Position numbers and translations under genes: made by a program. From assembly GCA_016721425.1 (NCBI GenBank), contig JADKID010000038.1, forward strand, positions 930,001 to 994,000: a stretch of 64,000 bases of DNA. The letters run 5' to 3'. The notes below the pieces were generated by a model, which saw only the letters and a list, made by a program, of their open reading frames with translations, did no database searches and was not told the origin of the DNA. This document shows, one piece after another, positions 1-8,404 of the stretch; the stretch's first letter is position 1; each line of letters opens with the position of its first letter. Source of the stretch: Bryobacterales bacterium (lineage in GTDB: Bacteria; Acidobacteriota; Terriglobia; Bryobacterales; Bryobacteraceae).

Positions 1-258
1 GTCAGAGCGAAGGAAGAGGTTAAAGTGAGGGACGCGGCACGCCTCGTCCGCACCGGCACTCAAATGGTGGATGTGGAGGTCTGGCTTACCGATGTCAACC
101 CGCAGATCCTGGAAATGTTGAAAAAGGCCGGCTTCGAACCTTCGCCCGTCGCCGCCAAGGTCGGCAAGATCCGCCTCGGCCGTATCCGCGCCGATCGCAT
201 CGCCGAACTGGAGAAACTGGCCTGTGTGCTCACCGTGCGCCCGGCGCCCGCTCCATGA
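1..258 (+). CDS. C-terminal end of an unidentified protein (truncated by window edge)
   Basis: The reading frame is open from the first base, so this is the last ~85 codons of a gene that starts outside the window. An internal GTG at 25 could also be the start of a 77-residue protein, but no ribosome binding site precedes it. The tail contains a compact alpha/beta-looking unit (VDVEVWLTDV, then LKKAGFEP, then IAELEKLACVLTVRP). It reads like the short 'chain of thought' domain at the end of large secreted Acidobacteriota proteins with VIT/VWA or protease modules. That resemblance is from memory and weak. It ends 18 bases before the DnaC-like gene on the same strand and may share its transcript. 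No function can be assigned. Confidence 0.45.
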   Translation, partial: VRAKEEVKVRDAARLVRTGTQMVDVEVWLTDVNPQILEMLKKAGFEPSPVAAKVGKIRLGRIRADRIAELEKLACVLTVRPAPAP

Positions 259-276
259 CGCTACACTGAGGAACGG

Positions 277-1029
277 ATGCCGGAAGAAGTCTGCCCCCTC
301 TGCCGCGGTACGGGATACACCATCATCGAGAAGGACGGCCTCACCGCCGCCCAGCGCTGTGAGTGCTATCAGGAGAATCGCGCCAGTTCGCTCTGGCGCA
401 ACTCCCGAATTCCGTCCAACTACCGCAATGACACGCTGGAGAACTTCTCGAACCGCGATTCCAATGAACTCGCCAAGATCCAGCTCATCCTCAAGAGTTA
501 TTGCCGCGATTTCCCCGCAGTGGTGCCGCCCGGGCTCGTCTTCACCGGCGCGCCCGGCACCGGCAAAACTCACCTCGCCGTGGCTGTGCTCAAGCACCTC
601 ATGGAGAGCGGCTTTGAGTGTGTGTTCATGGATTTTCTGAACCTGCTGGATCGCATCCGCGCCAGTTGGGACCCGCTCTCTGGTGAGAGCCCTCGCGAGG
701 CCTACCGCGAAGCGCTGGAAACTCCAGTGCTGCTGCTCGATGATCTCGGCTCCCACCGCACAACCGATTGGGTGGAGGATACCGTCACCTCGATCTTCAC
801 CTACCGCTGCAACGAGCGGAAACCCACCATTGTCACCACAAACATGCCGGACCCGGAGATGGGCGGCAAATTGGTGGAGCGCTCCCAGGCCGGCTCCATG
901 ACTTCCTGGGACATCAAGACCTCGCTCGCCGAAAAGATCGGAATGCGCGCCCGTTCGCGCCTCTTTGAAATGTGCCGGGTTATCAGGATGCCCGTCATGG
1001 ACGACTACCGCGTCGCTTCGAGGCGATGA
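277..1029 (+). CDS. DnaC/IstB-type AAA+ ATP-binding protein with N-terminal zinc motif
   Basis: This 250-residue protein belongs to the helicase-loader/IstB ATPase family. The N-terminus carries CPLCRGTG and, about 18 residues later, CEC, which look like a small metal-binding knuckle. The AAA+ core follows, with Walker A GAPGTGKT at about residues 91-98, Walker B LLLDDLG at about 152-158, and a sensor-1 region around IVTTNMP. Family members load replicative helicase or assist transposases. No transposase or helicase gene is adjacent here, so a replication role is only the family-based guess. The start ATG is preceded by GAGGAACGG. The stop overlaps the next gene in an ATGA junction (1026-1029), implying translational coupling to a membrane protein. 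Confidence 0.8.
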   Translation: MPEEVCPLCRGTGYTIIEKDGLTAAQRCECYQENRASSLWRNSRIPSNYRNDTLENFSNRDSNELAKIQLILKSYCRDFPAVVPPGLVFTGAPGTGKTHLAVAVLKHLMESGFECVFMDFLNLLDRIRASWDPLSGESPREAYREALETPVLLLDDLGSHRTTDWVEDTVTSIFTYRCNERKPTIVTTNMPDPEMGGKLVERSQAGSMTSWDIKTSLAEKIGMRARSRLFEMCRVIRMPVMDDYRVASRR

Positions 1030-2471
1030 ACCGCGCGGCCCTCATCACCTGCCTCTTTTTCTGCCTGCTACCCGTCCTGGCGCCGCCCGATTTCCCAACG
1101 CAGGACGGCCCGTCGCACCTCTACAACACTGCCATCCTGCGCGACTACGCCAGCGTGCCCATCTACCAGCAATACTACGAACGGCGGCTCACGCTCGCCG
1201 GCAATGTGCTCACGCAGCCCCTGCTGCTCCTGCTGATGAGCGCCATGCCGCCCGCCGCTGCTTCCAAGACGATCAGCGTCATCGTCGTCGCCGCGTTCCC
1301 CCTCGCCCTGGCCTGGCTGCTTTCCGCCTTCACGCGCAACAGTGCACCGTTCCTGCTTTTCGGCAGCCTCTGCGCCCTGAATTTCTTCGTGCAGATGGGC
1401 TTCTGGAACTTCTGCTTTGGCGTGGTACTGCTGTTGCTCGCGCTCGGCTGGGCGGCGCGTGGCCGCAGCGTGTGGGGCATCGCCGCGTTCAGCCTGGCGC
1501 TCTATCTGAGCCATCCTCTGGCCTGGGCCGTCTTTGGTCTCTACTGCGGCATCGGCGCGCTGCAATCGCGCCGTTTTCTGCCGTTGCTTGCCCACGCACC
1601 GGGCGGCCTGCTGGTCGTTATCTACATGACCGGCGCCAGCGGCCCGCCCAAGCCAGTCGATCCCTCCTGGGGCGGCCGCCTCTGGCCGTTTTACAGCTTC
1701 AGTTTCCTGCACACTCGCACCAATTTGGCCGAAACAATCTGGGCGCTCTGTGTTCTGGCGGTTTTCGCCGTCGTAGTTGCCGCCACCCGCCGCCGCCCTG
1801 ATGCGCTGGTGTGGACCGCCGCCGGTTGCGTCGCCGTCGGGTTGCTGATGCAGCAGCGCATGAGCTGGGACGCCTACTTCACCTCGCGCATGGCCCTCTT
1901 CGCGTTCCTGTTGCTGCTGACGTGGTGCGCCTCGCGCGAGTGGCCGCCATTTGCGCAGCGCGCGCTCTCCGCCATCGCTCTGCTTCTGTTGATCTCCGGC
2001 TCACTGATTCGCCTGCAACTCTGCCGCCAGTGGAGCGCCGAGCTCGCGTCGTACACCCAGGTCTTCTCCGCCATCCAGCCTGGCAGTACAGTGCTCGCCG
2101 TCCGCCTGGAGGAGGGCAAACGCCACTACTCGCCCACGTCTCATGCGCTTGGCCTGCTGGCGCCGATGCCGTTCATCGATCTGCGCAACTACGAGGCGGC
2201 GAGCGATCATTTCTTGACCCGCTTCCGCGCGGACCGCTCGCCATTCCCCGCGCTCGGCAACCAGATGGAACTGGAACGGCCGATGCCCAAGATGGACATC
2301 GGCCGTTTTGAACGCGAAACAGGGGGGCGCGTCGATTATCTGCTGTTTGAGGGCGCGGAAGCGACAGAAACGCGCATTTACGCGTCAGAATTGTCGCGTT
2401 TTCGCCTCATTCGCAGCAGCCCTCGCGCGCGCCTCTATTTGGCCGGCGGCGTGTCGCCGCTGGGTCCATAG
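1026..2471 (+). CDS. Polytopic membrane protein, GT-C glycosyltransferase-like
   Basis: A 481-residue, strongly hydrophobic protein with roughly ten membrane segments and a soluble C-terminal part of ~130 residues. Just after the first membrane segment is the loop FPTQDGPSHLYN, which sits where GT-C (ArnT/PMT-like) enzymes keep their acidic catalytic loop. That placement and the overall topology are the only basis for the call. The start at 1026 is chosen because it makes an ATGA overlap with the upstream ATPase gene; an upstream in-frame codon at 972 would add 18 residues overlapping that gene. The 3' end overlaps the convergent DinB gene by 37 bases. The lipid-linked sugar substrate, if any, is unknown. 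Confidence 0.6.
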   Translation: MNRAALITCLFFCLLPVLAPPDFPTQDGPSHLYNTAILRDYASVPIYQQYYERRLTLAGNVLTQPLLLLLMSAMPPAAASKTISVIVVAAFPLALAWLLSAFTRNSAPFLLFGSLCALNFFVQMGFWNFCFGVVLLLLALGWAARGRSVWGIAAFSLALYLSHPLAWAVFGLYCGIGALQSRRFLPLLAHAPGGLLVVIYMTGASGPPKPVDPSWGGRLWPFYSFSFLHTRTNLAETIWALCVLAVFAVVVAATRRRPDALVWTAAGCVAVGLLMQQRMSWDAYFTSRMALFAFLLLLTWCASREWPPFAQRALSAIALLLLISGSLIRLQLCRQWSAELASYTQVFSAIQPGSTVLAVRLEEGKRHYSPTSHALGLLAPMPFIDLRNYEAASDHFLTRFRADRSPFPALGNQMELERPMPKMDIGRFERETGGRVDYLLFEGAEATETRIYASELSRFRLIRSSPRARLYLAGGVSPLGP

Positions 2472-2944
2472 ATGCCCGGCACCTTGCCGCCCATCGGCCT
2501 CAGGTAGGCGGACAACTGGCCGCGGTGGTGGATGGCGTGCTTCACCATCAGGTCCAGGTAGTTCACGTTCTGGGTCTTCATCATGCCGAAGAAATCCACT
2601 TCGGCGGCCAGCGCGGCGGGCGTCATCGCATCCACCGCATCCAGCATCGCCGGGATGTTGGCGTCGTGCCACGCGATCACGTCGGCTGCGCACTGGATAG
2701 ATTCCGGCAGCTTGCCCTCGCCGGGTGCAAACGCTCCGGCCAGCACGGCGCCTAAGAAGAACGCGTCGGCCGAGGCGACGTGCCAGGCCAGCGCAAGCGT
2801 ATTCATGGAGCGGTCGTCGGGCGAGTATGATTCATGGCCGGCTGGAATCGCCTCCAGAACCTTTCTGGTGGTGACCAGCTCGCGCCGGTAGCCGGCCACA
2901 ATATAGCCGGCGATGAGCTTGGCTTCGCCTTCGGTCATTGGCAT
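2435..2944 (-). CDS. DinB-family four-helix-bundle protein
   Basis: A 169-residue protein of the DinB/YfiT metal-binding superfamily. The three histidines expected to hold a divalent metal are visible: H55 in ALAWHVAS, and H136 and H140 in the C-terminal VKHAIHHRGQ. Many DinB proteins act as thiol-dependent transferases (bacillithiol or mycothiol) or as small detoxification enzymes; the substrate cannot be read here. The ATG at 2944 has GAGGA seven bases upstream. The gene lies 53 bases downstream of the PhoPQ-related hydrolase gene on the same strand, so co-transcription is possible. Its 3' end runs into the opposite-strand membrane protein gene by 37 bases. Confidence 0.85.
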   Translation of the reverse strand: MPMTEGEAKLIAGYIVAGYRRELVTTRKVLEAIPAGHESYSPDDRSMNTLALAWHVASADAFFLGAVLAGAFAPGEGKLPESIQCAADVIAWHDANIPAMLDAVDAMTPAALAAEVDFFGMMKTQNVNYLDLMVKHAIHHRGQLSAYLRPMGGKVPGIYGPSGDTPPAK

Positions 2945-2997
2945 TTCGGTATCCTCTTTTCCCAGTGGGGACTAGAGGATAGTATGGCAGGGCCGGC

Positions 2998-4401
2998 CTA
3001 CTTCGTGGCCATCGGTTTGGCGCCCGCCGGCCATTGGAAGGTCGGGGCGGGGAAGGGATATTCGTCCGGCGTCACCTTCATATCCGTGGTGAACTTCCAA
3101 CTGCCTCCGCCTGGGGTGGGGAACGTGAGTTCGACGAACGACGCCGTGAAGCCCTTTTCCGGCTTGCCGAGTTTCACCACGTAGGTGTTCTCGGTCTCTG
3201 CCGTCAAGTCGCGGCTCTTGTAGGCAGGGCCGATCTTTTCCAGACGGAAATCGCGCGCGTCGGGGTTGGTGGCCTGCCATAGCTTGACCGCGCTCGGCTT
3301 GTCCTTGCACGTCACGGTGATGACGCCGTCCTTGGAGATGGTCCACGAGAACTCGGGCCGCTTCCAGTTCTTCACGATCGATTCGTAGTAGGTGACCAGG
3401 CTCTCGCCCGCGTCAGAGCGCCGCGTCACGCCGTGATCTGTATTGGGCACGTAGCGCAGATACTTTTCGCCCACCAGATCCTTGAAGTAAAACTGCGAGG
3501 AATCCGGCACGAAGAACTGGTCGCCGGTGGAATTGACGATGTACTTGGGAATGGTGAGACGGTCGCGGTACTGATAGGGCTCGACGATGCTCATCAGGTC
3601 GTGATACTGCTGGGAGCCCTGCCAGTCCATGACGCCGTGCTCGACGTAGTCGCCAACGGCCGGCGCCCAGAATCCGTAGACGCGCCAGTGATGGATGAAC
3701 GACGCCTCCATGTTGAGCATATCGATCACCACGGGCATGATGGCGATGACTCGCTTGTCCACGATGCCGGTGGTCCAGGTGGTCCAGCCGCGCTTGCTGC
3801 CGCCGGTGATCACCCAGCGCGCCACCTTCTTCTTGCCGCCGGCCTCGCTGGCGAGAAACTCCTGCGTGGCGTCCATGGCCCGGACTGATGCCTTGGTCAT
3901 AGGCAGGCGCGCCGGCCAGCGCTCGTCGCCCGTCTCCAGATACTTCTTCCAGGTATAGGCGATCATGGAGTCTTCGGTGCGCTTCCGGGTTTCGCCGTAG
4001 AAACTCAACGGCTGATTGGGGATCATTTTCAGATCCACCGTGACGGACTTGGTGCGGACCGCCATGGACGCGGTGAAGGCGTCCATCTTGTCCGGCGCAT
4101 TGTTCTCGTTGCTGCCCCCGCCAATCAGAAGCAGCGCGATGTCGCTCTCCATCACATCGGGCTTATATATGGTGACCCAGTGCTTCCACTCCGTGCGATT
4201 CACTTCCGCCGTGGTCAGCCAGTTTTGCGAAGTCATGCCCAAGACATAACCGGTGACGCCCTGGCCCGGGATGGTCTTCACCAGTTCCCACTTGTAGGTG
4301 GGATCCGGCGCGGCCACGTAACGGTCCAGCGCGGTGAGGCCCTTGTTCTGCGCCTGGAGGGCGGCTGCGCACACGAATAACAGAAGCGATCGACGAAGCA
4401 T
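2998..4401 (-). CDS. PhoPQ-activated pathogenicity-related (PqaA-type) alpha/beta hydrolase, secreted
   Basis: This 467-residue protein matches the PhoPQ-regulated family (PqaA). After an N-terminal signal peptide (MLRRSLLLFVCAAALQA) it shows the family opening LDRYVAAPDPTYKW. The alpha/beta-hydrolase nucleophile elbow is TGGSKRGW around residue 200, and an acidic/histidine region TDHGVTRR lies further on. The start at 4401 is preferred over an upstream codon at 4449 because it begins the signal peptide and has TTTTGAGG just upstream. In Salmonella the relative is induced by PhoPQ and linked to antimicrobial peptide resistance. In soil and sediment bacteria its substrate is unknown. It is divergent from the Kbl-like gene with only 37 bases between starts. 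Confidence 0.85.
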   Translation of the reverse strand: MLRRSLLLFVCAAALQAQNKGLTALDRYVAAPDPTYKWELVKTIPGQGVTGYVLGMTSQNWLTTAEVNRTEWKHWVTIYKPDVMESDIALLLIGGGSNENNAPDKMDAFTASMAVRTKSVTVDLKMIPNQPLSFYGETRKRTEDSMIAYTWKKYLETGDERWPARLPMTKASVRAMDATQEFLASEAGGKKKVARWVITGGSKRGWTTWTTGIVDKRVIAIMPVVIDMLNMEASFIHHWRVYGFWAPAVGDYVEHGVMDWQGSQQYHDLMSIVEPYQYRDRLTIPKYIVNSTGDQFFVPDSSQFYFKDLVGEKYLRYVPNTDHGVTRRSDAGESLVTYYESIVKNWKRPEFSWTISKDGVITVTCKDKPSAVKLWQATNPDARDFRLEKIGPAYKSRDLTAETENTYVVKLGKPEKGFTASFVELTFPTPGGGSWKFTTDMKVTPDEYPFPAPTFQWPAGAKPMATK

Positions 4402-4424
4402 ATTCAACCTCAAAAGATAGTGGG

Positions 4425-4438
4425 TATACTGGCTGCGT
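4425..4438 (+). promoter_or_regulatory. -10-like box very close to the kbl-like start (possible leaderless promoter)
   Basis: TATACT occupies 4425-4430, only eight bases before the ATG at 4439. No Shine-Dalgarno sequence precedes the ATG. A -10 box at this distance would place the transcription start at or next to the start codon, as in leaderless mRNAs. No good -35 hexamer is visible at 16-18 bases upstream. Confidence 0.4.
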
Positions 4439-5647
4439 ATGTCAGCCACGACACCCGGACCGATGGGTCCACTTTCTTATCTTACCGACCAATTAAACGA
4501 ACTGCGTGTTTCGGGTTCTTTTTTTCGACTGAGGGAGCTGCAAGGCGCCTGCGAGCCTGTGAGCCAAGTGGATGGGCGCGAGGTCATCAACCTGGCGTCG
4601 AACAACTACCTGGGGCTGGCCAACCATCCCAGGCTGAAAGAGGCGGCGCTGGAGGCGGTGCGGAAATACGGTGCGGGCACGGGCGCCGTGCGGACCATCA
4701 CCGGCACGATGTCGATCCACATGGAACTGGAACGTAAGATCGCGGCCTTCAAAAACACTGAAGCGTGTGTGGTGTTCCAGAGCGGCTTCACGGCCAATGC
4801 GGGCACGGTGAGCTCGATTCTGACGCCGGATGACCACATCATCAGCGACGAGCTGAATCACGCGTCGATCATTGACGGCTGCCGCCTGTCGCGGGCCAAG
4901 ATCCATGTTTTCCGCCACCGCGACGCGGCCCACGCGGCCGAGATTCTGGACGGCCTCCAGGGTGTCTCCGGGCGGAAACTGCTGATCACGGATGGCGTGT
5001 TCTCCATGGACGGGGATGTTGGGCCGCTGCCGGGCCTGGTGGAGGCGGCCGAGAAGTACGGCGCTATTATGATGATCGACGACGCCCACTCCTCCGGCGT
5101 GCTAGGCCGCAACGGGCGCGGAACTGTGGACCACTTCGGATTGCACGGGCGGGTGCATGTGCAGGTGGGGACGCTGTCGAAAGCGATCGGCGTGCTGGGG
5201 GGCTATGTATGCGGCAGCCAGGATCTGATCGATTATCTCTATCATCGGGCGCGGCCGTTCCTCTTCTCCACGTCCCATCCGCCGGCGGTGACGGCGGCGT
5301 GTAGTGCCGCATTTGACCTGCTGGTGGAGGAGCCGGAGCGCGTGGAGCGGCTCTGGGAGAATACACGGTACTTCAAAGCCGCGCTGCGGGCCAACGGTTT
5401 TGACACCGGCGTGAGCGAGACGCCGATCACGCCGATTCATGTGGGCGAGGCCAAAGAAGCGCACGCCTACTCCGCGGCGCTCTTTGAAGAGGGGCTGTGG
5501 GCAACCGGGATCGGCTTCCCCACCGTCCAAAAAGGCAGGGCGCGCATCCGCTGCATCGTGACGGCGGCGCACACGCATGAACATCTGGACCGCGCCGTGG
5601 AGACGCTCGCGCGCGTGGCACGCCGCATGGGGATTCTCAGCGCCTAG
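4439..5647 (+). CDS. kbl: Kbl/BioF-like PLP-dependent alpha-oxoamine synthase (glycine C-acetyltransferase-like)
   Basis: A 402-residue fold-type I PLP enzyme of the alpha-oxoamine synthase family (2-amino-3-ketobutyrate CoA ligase, 8-amino-7-oxononanoate synthase, serine palmitoyltransferase). Visible hallmarks are the substrate-binding SNNYLGLA near residue 54, the glycine-rich GAGTGAVRTITGT at ~78-90, the PLP-pocket IDDAHSSG (D214/H217), and the Schiff-base lysine in TLSKAIG (K248). These enzymes condense an acyl-CoA with an amino acid and lose CO2 or, for Kbl, work with threonine dehydrogenase. Kbl is the best guess from overall similarity, but no tdh or bio gene is nearby, so specificity remains open. 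The 3' end overlaps the convergent membrane-protein gene by 11 bases. Confidence 0.75.
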   Translation: MSATTPGPMGPLSYLTDQLNELRVSGSFFRLRELQGACEPVSQVDGREVINLASNNYLGLANHPRLKEAALEAVRKYGAGTGAVRTITGTMSIHMELERKIAAFKNTEACVVFQSGFTANAGTVSSILTPDDHIISDELNHASIIDGCRLSRAKIHVFRHRDAAHAAEILDGLQGVSGRKLLITDGVFSMDGDVGPLPGLVEAAEKYGAIMMIDDAHSSGVLGRNGRGTVDHFGLHGRVHVQVGTLSKAIGVLGGYVCGSQDLIDYLYHRARPFLFSTSHPPAVTAACSAAFDLLVEEPERVERLWENTRYFKAALRANGFDTGVSETPITPIHVGEAKEAHAYSAALFEEGLWATGIGFPTVQKGRARIRCIVTAAHTHEHLDRAVETLARVARRMGILSA

Positions 5648-7097
5648 CTTCGAACAGGATCATCCGGCTGAAGTAGTGCTTGCCCGCGTTTTCGCAGGCC
5701 AGGCAGGGTGGCGCCTGCTCCTGGCGGCTGGCGCGCAGTGCTTCGAGCAGGATGCGCGATGCCGGACGGCTGGGGTCAGCCAGGACGAAGACGCGGCCCG
5801 TGATGCTGCTGGCGAGTTGGGATGCTTCCTGCCGGAGCGCGGCCTCGTCGACAGATCCCTCATAGCCGGGATGCGCGTCGATGCTGGCGGGAAAGCTGAG
5901 ACGCCTGGTTGATTGGTCGCGCCAGTAGTATTCCACTGGCTTGCGGGTGAGGCGTGTGAAGACCACCGTATCGGCGCTGCGCGCCTGTTGGGCCAATACT
6001 TCGGCGGCCGCACGGCTATTGCATGGCGATGGGTGCGTGGTGTCCCAGATACCCCAACCGGCGCCCATCAGGAGCAGCAATGCCACGGCCGCGGTACCAC
6101 CGCGTTGCACGAGGCCAGCCAGTGCGAGGGCCAGAAACGGCGCCGCAATGATGGTGAAGCGTGGATTGAAGACCGGCTTCCACAGAGACACGACCAACGG
6201 GATGGCGATGGTGACGACAGCGGCGAGCAGCGCGGCACGCTGCAAAAGAGGCCCCTCGCCAGGCCGTTGTTTGCGGATGGCAGCCAGGACGAGGATCAGG
6301 GGGGTTGCCAGCAGCGGCAGCCAGAGATGTGCAATGGCCGCCTCAAACGGCGCCTGCCAGTCGGGCGGCTGGAGCCAGGCGAGTTGTTGCTGGCTGCCCG
6401 ACAACTGGCTCCAGGCTGTGCCGCCCCAGAGCAGAACGTAGAGCAGAGTGCCCGCGGCCAGCGGAGCGGCCAGGCGGCGGGCGTCCCGGCCGAACTGCGT
6501 CACCATCATGGCGCCAAGGCCGCAGAGAAAGAACACAAACCAGTTGTGGGTCAGCAGACCGGCGACAGTGGCCAGCGTCAGGATGGTCTGGGCTGCGCGA
6601 CCGGCGGGTGCACCACAGATCCGCCAGGCGGAATCCATGGCCACCATGCACCAGACGGCGAGCAGAAGGTACATCCGGCCGTAGCCGGCCATGAGGATCA
6701 CCAGGGGATTGGCCAGCCAGAGCGCGAGGGCGGCGAATCCGAGATCCAGTCCGGCGACATGCCGCAGGAACCGCCAAAAGATCGCCGTCGCTACAATCAA
6801 GCACAGTCCTGAAAACGACCGCAGCCCGGCCGCGGTGGCCGGGATGACCTCAAGCCAGAGGCGGAGCAGCCAGTAGTAGAGCGGCGGATGCACGTCGGAA
6901 CGCAACTGGGCCTGCATGGCGGTCCAGTTGGTCCCCGCCAGATCCAGACTGAAGACCTCATCTGACAGAATCGGAGTGAAAAATCCGCAGAAAGCGATGC
7001 TGAGCAAACTCAGGGCGGCTAAGTACTGGCACCAGTGCTGGTTGTGGATTGCGCGAAACACCTTAAGCACACTATCGGCCGTCGTTTCAATCATCAA
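5637..7097 (-). CDS. Glycosyltransferase family 39-like integral membrane protein
   Basis: A 486-residue polytopic protein of the GT-C/PMT (ArnT-like) type. The acidic first loop SDEVFSLD and the signature RSDVHPPLYYWLLRLW at about residues 66-81 are characteristic of GT39 enzymes, which move a sugar from a polyprenyl-phosphate donor to lipid or protein at the periplasmic face. About eleven hydrophobic segments follow, then a ~120-residue periplasmic tail. The substrate cannot be deduced. Two adjacent ATGs open the frame at 7097 and 7094. It reads towards the Kbl-like gene and overlaps its last 11 bases. The 203 bases up to the first pilin gene must contain its promoter and that of the pilin. 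Confidence 0.7.
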   Translation of the reverse strand: MMIETTADSVLKVFRAIHNQHWCQYLAALSLLSIAFCGFFTPILSDEVFSLDLAGTNWTAMQAQLRSDVHPPLYYWLLRLWLEVIPATAAGLRSFSGLCLIVATAIFWRFLRHVAGLDLGFAALALWLANPLVILMAGYGRMYLLLAVWCMVAMDSAWRICGAPAGRAAQTILTLATVAGLLTHNWFVFFLCGLGAMMVTQFGRDARRLAAPLAAGTLLYVLLWGGTAWSQLSGSQQQLAWLQPPDWQAPFEAAIAHLWLPLLATPLILVLAAIRKQRPGEGPLLQRAALLAAVVTIAIPLVVSLWKPVFNPRFTIIAAPFLALALAGLVQRGGTAAVALLLLMGAGWGIWDTTHPSPCNSRAAAEVLAQQARSADTVVFTRLTRKPVEYYWRDQSTRRLSFPASIDAHPGYEGSVDEAALRQEASQLASSITGRVFVLADPSRPASRILLEALRASRQEQAPPCLACENAGKHYFSRMILFEARR

Positions 7098-7240
7098 CAG
7101 GCCGAAGGGTGTGTTTCTCAGGCGGCCGAACGCGGGCTCCAGTCCTCACGGAAGGGCGCCAGGGGAACCGGGAACTGAGGATCTGTGAGTCGATTCTAGG
7201 GTGCGAACTAAGAGGTTCGACGGATTTGTGTAGCCGGTTA

Positions 7241-7263
7241 GTACTGTTACTGTTGGCCTAGCA
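7241..7263 (+). promoter_or_regulatory. Conserved leader block upstream of flp copy 1
   Basis: The 23 bases at 7241-7263 (starting GTACTGTTACT, ending TTGGCCTAGCA) recur upstream of the second pilin gene at 7723-7745 with one mismatch. The block ends 37 bases before the ATG. Similarity extends more loosely to about 7223 (GATTTGTGTAG versus GATTTGTATAG). Its role, as core promoter, activator site or mRNA leader, cannot be separated from sequence alone. Confidence 0.5.
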
Positions 7264-7300
7264 ACAGAGAACCGGTTGCAAGGGAGAGGAGAAATACAAA

Positions 7301-7498
7301 ATGAAGAAATTGAATACACTCATCTGGAAACTCCGGATCATGCGGGACACCCGTGGTCAGGACCTCATTGAATACGCGTTGATGGCGGGCTTCGTGGCCG
7401 TCGCCGCTGGCGCCATTGTTCCCGGCGTGGCCTCGTCGATCAAGACCATTTTCGGCAAAGTCAACAACGTCATGTCCAGCAGCGCTGGCCAGGGCTGA
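7301..7498 (+). CDS. flp: Flp/Fap-type IVb pilin, copy 1
   Basis: A 65-residue prepilin of the Flp family, the main subunit of Tad (tight adherence) pili. The class-IVb processing site is clear: a basic leader of 19 residues ending in DTRG, then QDLIEYALMAGF, with Glu at +5 and Tyr at +6. A 20-residue hydrophobic segment follows. The ATG has a strong GGGAGAGGAG site upstream. This is the first of three near-identical tandem genes; copies 1 and 2 differ at one residue (MSSSAGQG versus MTSSAGQG). No Tad secretion ATPase, platform or prepilin peptidase gene is in the window, so assembly genes must be elsewhere. Confidence 0.93.
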   Translation: MKKLNTLIWKLRIMRDTRGQDLIEYALMAGFVAVAAGAIVPGVASSIKTIFGKVNNVMSSSAGQG

Positions 7499-7535
7499 GT
7501 CCGTTTCCGGGCTACCGGAATCAAACTACGAGAGA

Positions 7536-7562
7536 GGGGGCAGCTTCGGCTGCCCCCTTTTC
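7536..7562 (+). terminator. Rho-independent terminator after flp copy 1
   Basis: A perfect 9-bp stem (GGGGGCAGC at 7536-7544 with GCTGCCCCC at 7549-7557) closed by a TTCG tetraloop, then TTTTC. The UUCG loop makes it unusually stable. It ends the first pilin transcript, so each pilin gene appears to be its own unit. Confidence 0.9.
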
Positions 7563-7722
7563 GTGGTGTGCGCCTGCCTGGCTCCGACGAACGCCGCGGT
7601 CTGGCGATACTGGTCGGCGCGGCGACCTTATGTGCAGGTCTCCGATAGACGCATCCTCGGTACACTCTCCGTTGTTTTTGGATCTCGAACTCAGGTTTTC
7701 GTTCGATTTGTATAGACCGGGG

Positions 7723-7745
7723 GTACTGTTACTCTTGGCCTAGCA
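7723..7745 (+). promoter_or_regulatory. Conserved leader block upstream of flp copy 2
   Basis: 22 of 23 bases match the block at 7241-7263. It lies 35 bases before the ATG at 7781. Its conservation, while the flanking bases and the 5' untranslated region differ, suggests a retained control element, although recent duplication alone could explain it. The gap 7563-7722 shows no gene. Confidence 0.5.
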
Positions 7746-7780
7746 GCGATCATAAAGTTGCACGGGAGAGGAAAAATCAA

Positions 7781-7978
7781 ATGAAGAAGCTGAACACACT
7801 CATCTGGAAGCTCCGGATCATGCGGGACACCCGCGGTCAGGATCTCATTGAATATGCACTGATGGCAGGCTTCGTCGCCGTCGCCGCGGGCGCGATCGTC
7901 CCTGGCGTGGCCTCGTCGATCAAGACCATCTTTGGCAAGGTCAACAACGTCATGACCAGCAGCGCTGGCCAGGGCTGA
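7781..7978 (+). CDS. flp: Flp/Fap-type IVb pilin, copy 2
   Basis: A 65-residue prepilin identical to copy 1 except for Thr instead of Ser near the C-terminus (VMTSSAGQG). It has the same leader, the same G/QDLIEY processing site with Glu at +5, and the same hydrophobic helix. The coding DNA differs at many third codon positions, so this is an old duplication kept under protein-level selection rather than a sequencing or assembly duplicate. GGGAGAGG precedes the ATG. It is flanked by its own conserved leader block and its own terminator. Confidence 0.93.
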   Translation: MKKLNTLIWKLRIMRDTRGQDLIEYALMAGFVAVAAGAIVPGVASSIKTIFGKVNNVMTSSAGQG

Positions 7979-8020
7979 GAACAACGCCGGCATCACGGCA
8001 TATACACACAAACGGGACGA

Positions 8021-8045
8021 GGGGCGGCGCAGGCCGCCCCTTTTC
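8021..8045 (+). terminator. Rho-independent terminator after flp copy 2
   Basis: An 8-bp perfect stem, GGGGCGGC (8021-8028) with GCCGCCCC (8033-8040), closed by GCAG and followed by TTTTCC. It isolates the second pilin gene from the third. Confidence 0.88.
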
Positions 8046-8193
8046 CGCTTTTGTTAGGGTGTTTACCGGGAAGGTCAGCCGTCAACTGGCCCTGCCATTT
8101 CAGCGTGTTCACTGATTGGAGCGAACTGGGACTGACCCTATTCTCGAACTAGCCGCGGCAGAAAGAGATCGCGGACAGAGAGGATCGAGGATC

Positions 8194-8391
8194 ATGAAAG
8201 AATTCACCCAGGTTCTGTATCGGTTGCGTATCTGGAAAGACACACGCGGCCAAGACTTGATCGAATATGCGTTGATGGCCGGCTTTGTCGCTGTGGCCGC
8301 TGGTGCGATTGTGCCGGGTGTGGCCGATAGCATCAAGACCATCTTCGGCAAGGTCAACAACGTGATGACCAGCTCCGCCGGCCAGGGCTGA
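8194..8391 (+). CDS. flp: Flp/Fap-type IVb pilin, copy 3 (divergent leader)
   Basis: A 65-residue Flp prepilin whose mature part is almost identical to copies 1 and 2 (one change, ASS to ADS), while the cytoplasmic leader has diverged (MKEFTQVLYRLRIWKDTRG). The processing site G/QDLIEY with Glu +5 and Tyr +6 is intact. The ATG at 8194 is chosen because it aligns exactly with the other copies and is preceded by GAGGATCGAGGATC; an upstream in-frame codon at 8116 would add 26 residues. The upstream region does not keep the 23-base block of the first two copies, which suggests different regulation. Confidence 0.9.
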   Translation: MKEFTQVLYRLRIWKDTRGQDLIEYALMAGFVAVAAGAIVPGVADSIKTIFGKVNNVMTSSAGQG

Positions 8392-8404
8392 TGCTTCGAC
8401 GGCC

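Noticed and set aside
277..1029. IstB of an IS21-type insertion sequence
   Set aside because: No IstA transposase, no terminal inverted repeats, and the gene is coupled to a membrane-protein gene.
7201..7300. Sigma-54 promoter upstream of the first pilin gene (TTGGCC...)
   Set aside because: The GG and GC elements are not ten bases apart, so the -24/-12 spacing fails.
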